From NCBI GenBank assembly GCA_913054485.1, contig CAJXHQ010000091.1, forward strand, positions 1 to 8,817: 8,817 nt of DNA, written 5' to 3'. The notes under the pieces are model-generated. The model ran no database searches. It had not been told where the DNA came from and saw only the letters and a program-made list of their open reading frames with translations. Source of the stretch: an uncultured Paracoccaceae bacterium (GTDB taxonomy: Bacteria > Pseudomonadota > Alphaproteobacteria > Rhodobacterales > Rhodobacteraceae). The number at the start of each line of letters is the position of its first letter. The first letter of the stretch is position 1. The position numbers and the translations under genes were made by a program. Below, one piece after another: positions 1 through 7,110 of this stretch.

Positions 1-1
1 C

Positions 2-1981
2 ATTGCCGCGAAGATTGCCAATGCCGTGCGCGTCCGCCGGGCGGCCAGCATCCGGCCCGAGGAAGACCCGAATCTGCCGCTGACCAAGGGCCGCGGCAAG
101 CGGCCCGAGCCGCTGGTCTTTGCTCCGCAGGAGGAGGCCGCGCTTCCGCCCGAACCGCCGCTTTCCGCCTATGAGGCAGAATTGCCCCCGGAACCGCCGG
201 TGATGATGCCTGTTCCGCCGCTGCCCGAGGCCGCTCCGGTACATCCGGACGCGATGATGCTGACACCGGACACTGTGCCCACCGAGGGTATTCCTGTGGC
301 TCCTGTGCCGCCCGCGCCGCCGATACAGCGTGGGGGCGCAATGGCGATCCCGGCTGCCGAACCCCATAAACCCCTGGTCGAGCAGCCCGTGCGCAAGCCG
401 GTGCAGCCTTCTGCCCGCGCCAAGGCTGAAGCCCAGCCCTCGCTCTTCGAGGATAAGGCGGATGACTTTGAATTGCCGCCGCTGAATCTGCTGACCAGCC
501 CGGAAAGCATCGAGCGCTACCATCTGAGCGATGAGGCGCTGGAGGAAAACGCCCGCATGCTGGAGAACGTGCTGGATGACTATGGCGTGAAGGGAGACAT
601 CGTCTCGGTCCGCCCCGGCCCCGTGGTTACCATGTACGAGCTGGAGCCGGCGCCGGGCCTCAAGGCCTCCCGCGTGATCGGCCTGGCCGATGACATCGCG
701 CGCTCCATGTCGGCGCTGTCGGCGCGGGTCTCTACCGTGCCGGGCCGCTCGGTCATTGGTATCGAACTGCCGAATGAAAACCGCGAAACCGTGGTGCTGC
801 GCGAAATCCTCGCGTCGCGCGGCTTTGGCGACAGCAACCTCTCGCTGCCCTTGGCGCTGGGCAAGGACATCGGCGGCGAAAGCGTTGTGGCGAACCTTGC
901 CAAGATGCCCCACCTTTTGATCGCCGGTACAACCGGCTCCGGTAAATCGGTTGCGATCAACACCATGATCCTGTCGCTCTTGTACAAGCTGACGCCTGAG
1001 GATTGCCGGCTGATCATGATCGACCCGAAGATGCTGGAACTGTCTGTCTATGACGGCATCCCGCACCTGCTGTCGCCGGTTGTGACCGACCCCAAGAAGG
1101 CTGTCGTGGCCCTGAAGTGGGTGGTGGGCGAGATGGAAGACCGTTACCGCAAGATGTCCAAGATGGGCGTGCGCAACATCGCGGGCTATAACGGCCGCGT
1201 GAAAGAAGCGCTCGACAAGGGCGAGATGTTCAGCCGCACCGTGCAGACCGGCTTTGACGAGGACACCGGCGAGCCGATCTTTGAGACGGAAGAGTTCCAG
1301 CCCGTCAAACTGCCTTACATTGTGGTTATCGTTGATGAGATGGCCGACCTGATGATGGTGGCCGGCAAGGAGATCGAGGCCTGCATTCAGCGCCTGGCAC
1401 AGATGGCGCGGGCGTCCGGTATCCACCTGATTATGGCGACACAGCGCCCGTCCGTGGACGTGATCACTGGCACCATCAAAGCAAACTTCCCGACCCGGAT
1501 TTCCTTCCAGGTGACCTCCAAGGTCGACAGCCGGACCATCCTTGGCGAAATGGGGGCCGAGCAGCTGCTGGGCATGGGCGACATGCTCTATATGGCGGGC
1601 GGGGCGAAGATCACCCGCTGCCATGGGCCCTTTGTGTCGGACGAGGAGGTCGAGGAAATCGTCAACCACCTCAAGCAGTTCGGCCCGCCGGAATATGTCA
1701 ACACCGTGCTGGAAGGCCCGGACGAGGAGAACGCCTCGAACATCGATGCGGTGCTGGGGCTGAACACCGGCGGCAATACGGATGGCGAGGATGCGCTCTA
1801 TGACACGGCGGTGCAGATCGTGATCAAGGACCGCAAGTGTTCCACCTCCTACATTCAGCGCAAACTTGCCATCGGTTATAACAAAGCCGCGAGGCTGGTT
1901 GAGCAGATGCAGGACGAGGGGCTAGTTTCACCTGCAAACCACGTAGGTAAACGCGAAATCCTGGTGCCCGAACAGCAGTGA
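2..1981 (+). CDS. ftsK: DNA translocase FtsK (5'-partial; linker, motor and gamma domain)
   Basis: FtsK is the septal, ATP-driven double-stranded DNA pump that clears chromosome termini and activates XerCD/dif resolution during division. The frame is open to the left edge, so the N-terminal membrane domain is outside the window. A GTG at 26 is only an internal codon. Counting from that GTG, residues 1-150 are a Pro/Ala/Glu-rich linker with PPEPP repeats, and about 150-260 form the alpha part of the motor. Walker A GTTGSGKS lies at 301-308. The Walker B strand (IVVIVDE) ends at D437-E438 and is followed by the conserved [12 protein letters not shown] segment. From about 585 to 651 is the winged-helix gamma domain ([20 protein letters not shown]), which in E. 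coli reads KOPS sites. The C-terminus is complete. lolA follows after 43 bp and may be cotranscribed. SpoIIIE is the only real alternative name; identification is secure. Confidence 0.97.
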   Translation: MAAKIANAVRVRRAASIRPEEDPNLPLTKGRGKRPEPLVFAPQEEAALPPEPPLSAYEAELPPEPPVMMPVPPLPEAAPVHPDAMMLTPDTVPTEGIPVAPVPPAPPIQRGGAMAIPAAEPHKPLVEQPVRKPVQPSARAKAEAQPSLFEDKADDFELPPLNLLTSPESIERYHLSDEALEENARMLENVLDDYGVKGDIVSVRPGPVVTMYELEPAPGLKASRVIGLADDIARSMSALSARVSTVPGRSVIGIELPNENRETVVLREILASRGFGDSNLSLPLALGKDIGGESVVANLAKMPHLLIAGTTGSGKSVAINTMILSLLYKLTPEDCRLIMIDPKMLELSVYDGIPHLLSPVVTDPKKAVVALKWVVGEMEDRYRKMSKMGVRNIAGYNGRVKEALDKGEMFSRTVQTGFDEDTGEPIFETEEFQPVKLPYIVVIVDEMADLMMVAGKEIEACIQRLAQMARASGIHLIMATQRPSVDVITGTIKANFPTRISFQVTSKVDSRTILGEMGAEQLLGMGDMLYMAGGAKITRCHGPFVSDEEVEEIVNHLKQFGPPEYVNTVLEGPDEENASNIDAVLGLNTGGNTDGEDALYDTAVQIVIKDRKCSTSYIQRKLAIGYNKAARLVEQMQDEGLVSPANHVGKREILVPEQQ

Positions 1982-2024
1982 ACGGGCACCTTTAAATCCC
2001 TCCAGCAAGGCATATCTCGGACCC

Positions 2025-2615
2025 ATGAAACGGATTGCGATTGCACTGGCGCTGACCCTCTGCGCCCCCGCCGCCTGGGCCGCTGAGAAGCTGAGCCTGA
2101 ATGAAATATCTGCCTATCTGAACGGGCTGAGCACGGCCAAGTCCGGGTTCACTCAGCAGAATGATGACGGCTCGGTCTCCAGCGGCACGCTGTACCTCAG
2201 CCGGCCGGGCAAGATGCGTTTTGAATATGACGGCCAGGCCGGCAGCACGGTTGTAGCCGGGGCCGGGGCGGTGATCATTTTTGATCCCAAGTCCAACCAG
2301 CCGCCCGAAACCTACCCGCTGAAGCGCACCCCGCTGTCGATCATCCTGGCCCGTAATGTGAACCTCGGCCAGGCCAATATGGTGACCGGGCACGGGTTTG
2401 ACGGTCAGCAGACCATTGTGCGGGCGCAGGATCCGAAGCACCCCGAGTATGGCTTCATCGAGATGAGCTTTGCCGACAGCCCGTCCGCACTGACAGGCTG
2501 GGTGATCCATGACGGAACAGGCGGGCAGACGCGGATCCGGCTGGACGGTATGGAGACAGGCATGGAGCTTAGCCGGTCCCTGTTCAATACAAGCGTTGCC
2601 AACCCGGACCGCTAA
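2025..2615 (+). CDS. lolA: Outer-membrane lipoprotein carrier protein LolA
   Basis: This 196-aa protein is a periplasmic chaperone that takes lipoproteins released by the LolCDE ABC transporter and carries them to the outer membrane. A signal peptide is clear: Lys-Arg, a hydrophobic core, then a likely cleavage after AWA (about residue 19). The mature part shows the LolA pattern: an amphipathic N-terminal helix (LNEISAYLNGL), then FTQQNDDGSVSSGTLYLSRPGKMRFEYD, which is the typical first beta-sheet segment of LolA (G-x-L-x-x-x-R-P-G-x-x-R). Length is normal for the family. The start is set by the signal peptide; the ribosome site is weak (AAGG at 2007-2010, 14 nt upstream), which fits translation downstream of ftsK. 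The ftsK-lolA order is common in Alphaproteobacteria. LolB is generally absent from that class, so LolA may also perform the delivery step (inference). A strong terminator follows the stop. Confidence 0.93.
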   Translation: MKRIAIALALTLCAPAAWAAEKLSLNEISAYLNGLSTAKSGFTQQNDDGSVSSGTLYLSRPGKMRFEYDGQAGSTVVAGAGAVIIFDPKSNQPPETYPLKRTPLSIILARNVNLGQANMVTGHGFDGQQTIVRAQDPKHPEYGFIEMSFADSPSALTGWVIHDGTGGQTRIRLDGMETGMELSRSLFNTSVANPDR

Positions 2616-2634
2616 CCGGCATCAGGTACACAGC

Positions 2635-2664
2635 AAAAAGGCCCGGATATTTCCGGGCCTTTTT
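2635..2664. terminator. Bidirectional rho-independent terminator between lolA and the lipoprotein gene
   Basis: A perfect 12-bp inverted repeat, AAAAAGGCCCGG (2635-2646) and CCGGGCCTTTTT (2653-2664), encloses a 6-nt loop (ATATTT). The A-tract and T-tract give a U-run in the transcript on either strand. It lies 19 bp past the lolA stop and 19 bp past the stop of the convergent minus-strand gene, so it probably serves both. Confidence 0.92.
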
Positions 2665-2683
2665 CTATTGGTCTGGCGCTGGG

Positions 2684-3271
2684 TCAGCGGTACTTGCGGC
2701 AGCTGGTCAGCTGACCTTCGTACACCTCGGCCCGGCGGCCCACATCCGCAGAGACACGCATCAGCCAGGACTTGCTGCGGTAGCTGCCGCGGGCATAGCC
2801 GGTCTGGCCTTCGTGATAGGCCAGGTACTGGTGCTGGGCATTGTCCAGCGGGACGCCGTTGCGCTCCAGGGTCTTGTTCATATACCAGCCCATGAAATCG
2901 GCCGCGTCCTTCATCTTGTCGCGCTGCGCCATGCGGCGCCCGGTTTCGCGGCGGTATTCATCCCAGGTCCCGTCCAGGGCCTGTCCATAGCCATAAGCGC
3001 TGGACTGGCGGCCCATCGGGATCACCCCCAGCGCAAAGCGGTAGGGGGTGCGCGCGTCTGAGATGAATTTGCTTTCCTGGTAGATGGTGGCCATCTGCAC
3101 ATGCGCCGGGACGCCCCAGCGGCGTTCGGCGGATTTGAAGGCCTTTGCGTATTCGGGCCTCTGCTGGAGGATGCTGCAGGCGTTGTCCATGTTGCGCGGC
3201 GGTTTTTTGTAGCTGCCGCCGCAGGATGCCAGAACCAGCATCGCCAGAAGGGCGCTGATCAATCTGCTCAT
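2684..3271 (-). CDS. Small lytic-transglycosylase-like (SLT domain) lipoprotein
   Basis: This 195-aa protein probably cleaves the glycan strands of peptidoglycan from a membrane-anchored position. The N-terminus is a lipoprotein signal with lipobox L14-A-S-C17, so mature protein would begin at a lipidated Cys17. After a short linker, the lysozyme-like SLT fold follows. Y64-Q-E66-S matches the ES motif, with E66 as the presumed catalytic acid. S91-AYGYGQ97 replaces the usual GLMQ motif, and A151-YHEG155 corresponds to the AYNAG/AYHxG motif. The start ATG has AGAGG 5 nt upstream. The domain is compact, with no LysM or other wall-binding module. It sits downstream of the AEC permease on the same strand (78 bp gap) and converges on lolA; its lipid anchor would make it a Lol-system client, though the adjacency may be chance. 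Enzyme activity is inferred from motifs only. Confidence 0.85.
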   Translation of the reverse strand: MSRLISALLAMLVLASCGGSYKKPPRNMDNACSILQQRPEYAKAFKSAERRWGVPAHVQMATIYQESKFISDARTPYRFALGVIPMGRQSSAYGYGQALDGTWDEYRRETGRRMAQRDKMKDAADFMGWYMNKTLERNGVPLDNAQHQYLAYHEGQTGYARGSYRSKSWLMRVSADVGRRAEVYEGQLTSCRKYR

Positions 3272-3345
3272 TGTGCCTCTGCCTTTTGTTTTCGGCTTTG
3301 TTTTGCGGCCATTTTAGCGGATTGCAGCCTCGGGGGAAATCACAA

Positions 3346-4227
3346 TTAAAGCAGGAAGGCGAGCAGCAGCGGCAGCACGCCCACCGCCATCAGGGTGGAG
3401 ACCACAACAATGCCTGCAACCGCATCCGCATCGGCCTCGTATTTCTCGGCCAGCAGATAGGTGGAAACGCCTGCCGGTGTTGCGAATTGCAGCACCAGCA
3501 CGCCGAACGCCACGTGGCCGAGGCCGAAAAACCAGCCCACTGCACAGCCTGCCGCGGCGCAGACGGTGAATTTCACTGTGGAAAGCATGGCTGCAAGCGA
3601 AATCTTGCCGGGGGTGAGCCGGGCAATTGCGACCCCCAGCGTCAGCAGCATCAAGGGGATTGCCAGCTGCCCGATCAGGTCCAGCGCATTGGTCAGAAAG
3701 CGCGGCGTCTGCCAGCCCTGCCACATGAAGACAGCCCCCAGTAGCGTTGCCCAGATCATTGGCTCCTTCAGCGCCTTGGCGCCTGCGCCGGTGCCTGCGA
3801 CCATCTGAATACCATAGGTGAAGATCAGAATGGAGGAGACAGCCAGCATTACCACCGCGTAGCCAAGCCCGGCTTCGCCAAAGGCGAAAACTGCCAAGGG
3901 AATGCCGAGGTTCCCTGTGTTTCCAAAGACAAGCGGCGACAGGATGGCCTGCCGGTCCAACCCGAAAATCCGTACGGCGGCCTCGAACACCACCGCAATC
4001 AGCAGATGGCCGGCGATGGCCGCGGCGAGGAAATTGCCGAGGGCGGCGGGGTCAAGCTCGGTCTTCATCAGAGCCGTGAAAATCAGGCAGGGCACCGCCA
4101 GGGTCATCGCAAGGCGGGTGACAAATTGCAGCCGGTACTCGTAGCCCAGACGGACCCAGGCAAAGCCGGTTCCGGCCAGGATGAAGACCGGGGCGACGAT
4201 CTCCAGCACTGTCAAGGCAAGGTTCAC
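3346..4227 (-). CDS. AEC-family (auxin efflux carrier-like) transporter
   Basis: This 293-aa integral inner-membrane permease of the AEC family is mostly hydrophobic, with about ten predicted helices in two halves. Family signatures are the GNTGNLGIPL motif at about residues 102-111 (the crossover region of the first half) and the ATPAGVSTYLLAEKYEAD segment near the C-terminus. Bacterial members include MdcF (malonate) and malate permeases, but substrate cannot be read from sequence. I chose the GTG at 4227 because AGGGA lies 8 nt upstream (4236-4240) and the first helix begins at once (NLALTVLEIVAPVF). A TTG at 4254 would add nine polar residues but has a poor ribosome site. The gene is divergent from hspQ; the lipoprotein gene follows on the same strand with no obvious terminator between, so readthrough is possible. 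Confidence 0.88.
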   Translation of the reverse strand: MNLALTVLEIVAPVFILAGTGFAWVRLGYEYRLQFVTRLAMTLAVPCLIFTALMKTELDPAALGNFLAAAIAGHLLIAVVFEAAVRIFGLDRQAILSPLVFGNTGNLGIPLAVFAFGEAGLGYAVVMLAVSSILIFTYGIQMVAGTGAGAKALKEPMIWATLLGAVFMWQGWQTPRFLTNALDLIGQLAIPLMLLTLGVAIARLTPGKISLAAMLSTVKFTVCAAAGCAVGWFFGLGHVAFGVLVLQFATPAGVSTYLLAEKYEADADAVAGIVVVSTLMAVGVLPLLLAFLL

Positions 4228-4311
4228 AGTCTGTTTCCCTGAAATTTTGCTCAATTGTTGGACATCGTCCTACGTCAAAGGGTAGTAACGGGGTCCAGAG
4301 GCTGGAGTTCA
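4228..4311. promoter_or_regulatory. Divergent promoter region between the AEC transporter and hspQ
   Basis: This 84-bp gap must carry the start signals for both genes. A small perfect dyad, GGAC-ATC-GTCC, sits at 4260-4270. On the minus strand TTGACG (4273-4278) is a good -35 for the permease, but no convincing -10 follows at 16-18 bp. On the plus strand CCTACGT (4269-4275), with TTGC at 4247-4250, loosely resembles an RpoH-type promoter for hspQ. None of these boxes is strong enough to call a specific promoter. Confidence 0.45.
4236..4240 (-). promoter_or_regulatory. Ribosome binding site deciding the AEC transporter GTG start
   Basis: On the minus strand AGGGA lies 8 nt before the GTG at 4227. 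No comparable site precedes the alternative TTG at 4254, so the shorter 293-aa protein is preferred. Confidence 0.6.
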
Positions 4312-4638
4312 ATGCTAAAAACGCGAGCGAAGTATCATTTGGGCCAGGTAGTGCGCCACCGGAAACACCCGTTCCGCGGGGTGGTTTTCGATGTCGATCC
4401 GGAGTTTGCAAACACCGAGGAATGGTACCAGGCGATCCCCGAAGAGAGCCGCCCGGTCAGAGACCAGCCCTTTTATCATCTGCTGGCCGAAAACGATCAG
4501 AGCTACTATGTGGCCTATGTTTCGGAGCAGAACCTGATTGCGGATTACTCCGGCGAGCCGGTGGGCCATCCGGACATCGGTGATATGTTCGGCCCCTTCA
4601 ATGATGGCAGCTACCCGCTGCATTTCGACCTGAACTGA
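4312..4638 (+). CDS. hspQ: Heat shock protein HspQ (YccV-like)
   Basis: This 108-aa protein belongs to the HspQ/YccV-like family. Studied enterobacterial homologs bind hemimethylated DNA, affect DnaA stability and act as a specificity enhancer of the Lon protease; those roles are family knowledge, not shown here. The family pattern covers the whole protein: an N-terminal barrel segment AKYHLGQVVRHRKHPFRGVVFDVDPEF, then the Trp-Tyr stretch EEWYQ, then RPVRDQPFYHLLAEN, then YVAYVSEQNL, ending near PVGHPDIGDMFGPF. I chose the ATG at 4312 because the family begins just there (KTRAKYHLGQ) and GGAG (4304-4307) or AGAGG (4297-4301) can serve as the ribosome site; upstream in-frame codons give non-family sequence. 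It is a single-gene unit divergent from the AEC permease and convergent with the GGT-family gene. Confidence 0.93.
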   Translation: MLKTRAKYHLGQVVRHRKHPFRGVVFDVDPEFANTEEWYQAIPEESRPVRDQPFYHLLAENDQSYYVAYVSEQNLIADYSGEPVGHPDIGDMFGPFNDGSYPLHFDLN

Positions 4639-4848
4639 CGCGCCGGGCGAGGGGGAGGGGGCGCTCCCGCCCCTTGGTCCAGCCCTGCGGGCTGCTCAAA
4701 GCGTTGGGCCTCGCGCCGCTTGCGCGGCGCGGCCTTGCCTGGCGGCAAGGCTCTGGGTTGCCTGGGCGGGGCTGCTTTGGATTGCCAGACCGGCAGGACG
4801 CCCGTTCCGATTTAGGGCGCCGCCCTGGCCTGCCGTGATGGGACCAGG
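4639..4848. repeat. GC-rich hairpin-dense intergenic region between hspQ and the GGT-family gene
   Basis: This 210-bp gap contains no credible gene but a row of short perfect dyads: GGGGCG/CGCCCC (4658-4673, loop CTCC), AGCCC/GGGCT (4681-4693), CGCGCCGC/GCGGCGCG (4712-4731, loop TTGC), GCCTTGCC/GGCAAGGC (4732-4751, loop TGGC), TGCC/GGCA (4783-4795) and AGGGC/GCCCT (4814-4826). The third and fourth abut. None has a proper T-tract on either strand, so they are not textbook terminators, though the first could end hspQ transcripts. The architecture suggests a dispersed extragenic palindromic element, which is inference. Confidence 0.5.
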
Positions 4849-6426
4849 TCAGTAGCCCAGGGCGCAGCCATCCTTGCGCGGATCACTGGCGCCTTCGAGC
4901 ACACCGTCCGGACGGATACGGATGGCCTGCGCGCCGCCGATGGCGGTCTCCGGGATCTCTACCCTGTGCCCCATATCTGCCAGCTGCTGACGTACCGCAT
5001 CTGAATAGCCGCGCTCCATCTTCAGGGTGCCTGCGTCACTGAAGCTGCGCGGCGCATCCAGCGCATCCTGAAGCCCCATGCCGAAGTCGCGCAGGTTGGA
5101 GGTAAAGCGGGCGTGCCCGTTGGGCTGGTAGGCCCCGCCCATCACACCGAATGGCATCGGCGCACCGCCGTCTTCGGCCAGCATGCCGGGGATGATCGTG
5201 TGCATCGGGCGCTTGCCCGGAGCCAGCTCGTTCGGGTGGCCTTCTTCCAATGTGAAACCGGCCCCGCGGTTTTGCAGCAGTATGCCGAACTTTTCGGACG
5301 CAATGCCGGAGCCGAAGCCGTGGTAGATCGAATAAATCAGCGAAACGGCCATGCGGTCGCCGTCCACCACCGTGATGTAAACCGTGTCCTTGTGCACCGC
5401 TTCGCTGAGCGGCGCGGCAGCGGCCATGGCGCGGGCAGGGTCGATCAGCGCCGCCAGCTGGGCCGCGGTTTCTGGTGCCAGCATATGGCCGAGCCGCGTG
5501 GTCCGGTCCGGATCGGCAATGAAGCGGTTGCGCGCATCATAGGCGAGCTTGGCGGCCTCGGCCACGAAATGGGCGCGCTGCGCGCCGAAAGGGTCCAGCC
5601 CGGGAATGTCAAAATGTTTCAGGATGTTGAGCATCAGGATCGCGGTGGCGCCCTGACCGTTGGGCGGGTGTTCGGAAAGTTCCGCACCCTTGTATGAGCC
5701 GCTCACCGGATCCGCAGGAGAGCAGGCCGCTGAGGCAAAGTCCGCCGCCACATGTCCGCCGCCGGCACCGCGCAGGGCGGCGATCATGTCCTCTGCCACC
5801 TCTCCGGTATAAAAAGCCTCGCGCCCCTGCCGGGCGATCCGCCGCAGCACCTCGGCCTGGCCCGGCGCGCGGAAAATCTGGCCGGTTGCAGGAGGCGTAC
5901 CGTCAAAAAGATATTTCTGGCGGGCGCCCCGCTGCAGGGTGGCGGCATCATTGGCCCAGTCGAAAGCGACGCGCGGGGCCACCGGCACACCGTCTTCGGC
6001 GTAGCGGATGGCGGGCTCCAGAATGGCGTCCAGCCCCAGTTTCCCTTCTGTTTCTGATAGATGGCAGAAGGCACCTACCGCGCCCGGCACCGTCACGGCC
6101 TGCGGGCTGGACAGCGGGACCGCATCATGGCCGGCTGCGCGCAGGGCGGCGGCATTCGCGGCAGCGGGTGCGCGGCCTGACCCGTTCAGGGCGCGGATCC
6201 GCCGGTCTCCGGGCCGGGTCCAGAGCACGAAGCAATCGCCGCCGATCCCGGTCATCTGCGGCTCACAAATGCCCAGCAGCACCGCGCCTGCAATCGCTGC
6301 ATCCATGGCGTTGCCGCCGCGTTTCAATATGCCGATCGCTTCGGCGGCGGCCAGAGGGTGTGAGGTGGCGCACATGCCGTTGGCAGCATAGGCGGCGGAG
6401 CGGCCCGGAGTCTGGAAATCGCGCAT
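4849..6426 (-). CDS. Gamma-glutamyltransferase-family Ntn-hydrolase (substrate uncertain)
   Basis: This 525-aa proenzyme belongs to the GGT family, which self-cleaves to expose an N-terminal threonine nucleophile. The large-subunit part has the early block CATSHPLAAAEAIGILKRGGNAMDAAIA and NGSGRAP (R85). The expected cleavage is before T348 in D-TVYITVVDGD, giving a small subunit of about 178 aa; FGSG (371-374) and GVMGG (427-431) with QPNGH follow, and the C-terminus ends DPRKDGCALGY. No signal peptide is visible, so a cytoplasmic location is likely, unlike periplasmic E. coli GGT. Residues that hold the gamma-glutamyl group in classical GGT appear replaced (NRGAGF at 386-391; HT at 409-410). 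Alternatives within the family are oxamate amidohydrolase (HpxW-like) or acylase-like enzymes. The ATG at 6426 is set by GGGAG 5 nt upstream; the frame extends upstream to 6477 without family similarity. It stands alone. Confidence 0.9.
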   Translation of the reverse strand: MRDFQTPGRSAAYAANGMCATSHPLAAAEAIGILKRGGNAMDAAIAGAVLLGICEPQMTGIGGDCFVLWTRPGDRRIRALNGSGRAPAAANAAALRAAGHDAVPLSSPQAVTVPGAVGAFCHLSETEGKLGLDAILEPAIRYAEDGVPVAPRVAFDWANDAATLQRGARQKYLFDGTPPATGQIFRAPGQAEVLRRIARQGREAFYTGEVAEDMIAALRGAGGGHVAADFASAACSPADPVSGSYKGAELSEHPPNGQGATAILMLNILKHFDIPGLDPFGAQRAHFVAEAAKLAYDARNRFIADPDRTTRLGHMLAPETAAQLAALIDPARAMAAAAPLSEAVHKDTVYITVVDGDRMAVSLIYSIYHGFGSGIASEKFGILLQNRGAGFTLEEGHPNELAPGKRPMHTIIPGMLAEDGGAPMPFGVMGGAYQPNGHARFTSNLRDFGMGLQDALDAPRSFSDAGTLKMERGYSDAVRQQLADMGHRVEIPETAIGGAQAIRIRPDGVLEGASDPRKDGCALGY

Positions 6427-6630
6427 GATGTCTCCCGTTGTTTTGCGGAAGCCTAAGTGGCTGGACAGCAATGGCAATGGGAAAGACGGATCTGCGAAGT
6501 CCCCGGCGCGGAGCGCTGGTGGGGGCCGAAACGGCGCCGCGCCGAGGGAAGCTTTGTGCAGCTACACGTAAAGGAATTGCAAATGTTTGCGGCGGAGGCG
6601 GGCCGCAATTGTGGCGCTTTTGCGGCGCTT
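6427..6630. other. Intergenic region upstream of the GGT-family gene
   Basis: This 204-bp gap lies between the HATPase stop and the GGT-family start, both on the minus strand. It contains a long-range inverted repeat, CGGCGCGG (6504-6511) with CCGCGCCG (6537-6544), a perfect small dyad GCAAA-TG-TTTGC (6579-6590), and a near-palindrome GCCGCAATTGTGGC (6602-6615). I find no clear -35/-10 pair and no terminator with a T-tract for the HATPase transcript. A 68-codon plus-strand frame here (from 6438) has no ribosome site or recognisable protein pattern and is not called. Confidence 0.4.
6432..6436 (-). promoter_or_regulatory. Ribosome binding site deciding the GGT-family start
   Basis: On the minus strand GGGAG stands 5 nt before the ATG at 6426. 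This supports the 525-aa protein over a version 17 residues longer starting at 6477. Confidence 0.75.
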
Positions 6631-7107
6631 TCAGCGGTTTTTAAGCTCTATCTCGAAGCAGAGCGACAGCTCGTTGCTGCCATTGGTGCGCTGGTATTGG
6701 ATATCGCTGGTCAGCTCGCGGATCAGGAACCAGCCGAATCCGCCCTCGGGCAGATCCGCGATCGGGCCGGAGATATCGGCCGGATTGCCAGGCGGCAGGC
6801 TGTTGTCCGGCAGCGGCAGGCCGGCGTCCCAGATATTGATCCACAGCTGATCATTGTCGAGATTGCAGCGGATCCGCACATCCCCCGGCGTGCGCCCCGC
6901 ATAGGCGTGCTCTACCACGTTGTTGACGGCTTCTGCCAAGGCGATCTGAACCTCACCGGCACGCGCTTCGCTCACACCCAGGTCGCGCAGTTTTGACACC
7001 ACACTTCCGATGCCATCGCGGGCACTCAGCTCGGTCGCCTGGAACGAACAGGCAAAGGTTTCTACCATCGGGCTCTCACTCCGCGCATCTTGCGCTTTGC
7101 TCGCCAT
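6631..7107 (-). CDS. RsbW-like anti-sigma factor serine kinase (HATPase; RbaW-like)
   Basis: This 158-aa protein has the GHKL/HATPase_c fold of the RsbW/SpoIIAB group, which bind a sigma factor or phosphorylate the STAS antagonist. The N-box is E59-AVNN63-VVEH67-AY, the G1 box is D94-AG96, and the G2 box is E121-GGFG125-WFLIREL. There is no receiver or sensor domain, and the length is typical. The start ATG is 3 bp past the stop of the STAS gene, so the pair is translationally coupled. An alternative start at 7068 (Met14) has GGAG about 10 nt upstream and would remove a Ser/Ala-rich N-terminus. Rhodobacter capsulatus has a homologous RbaV-RbaW pair affecting gene transfer agent production and stationary-phase viability; orthology here is inferred from domain order and taxonomy. 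No sigma factor is adjacent. Confidence 0.87.
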   Translation of the reverse strand: MASKAQDARSESPMVETFACSFQATELSARDGIGSVVSKLRDLGVSEARAGEVQIALAEAVNNVVEHAYAGRTPGDVRIRCNLDNDQLWINIWDAGLPLPDNSLPPGNPADISGPIADLPEGGFGWFLIRELTSDIQYQRTNGSNELSLCFEIELKNR

Positions 7108-7110
7108 GAA

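Noticed and set aside
1992..2510. 172-codon open frame opposite lolA
   Set aside because: It is fully antisense to a well-supported lolA with signal peptide, has no ribosome site or family pattern, and is explained by GC-rich codon bias.
4228..4254. TTG start for the AEC transporter, nine residues longer
   Set aside because: The ribosome site is poor compared with AGGGA before the GTG at 4227, and the additional residues are polar ahead of the first helix.
4657..4675. Calling GGGGCG/CGCCCC a rho-independent terminator for hspQ
   Set aside because: Only two T follow the stem before GG, so it lacks the needed T-tract; kept as one of the hairpins.
5694..6428. 244-codon plus-strand frame opposite the GGT-family gene (also 5113-5697 and 6008-6391)
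   Set aside because: These frames are Arg/Pro/Ser-rich, overlap one another and the real gene, and show no domain pattern.
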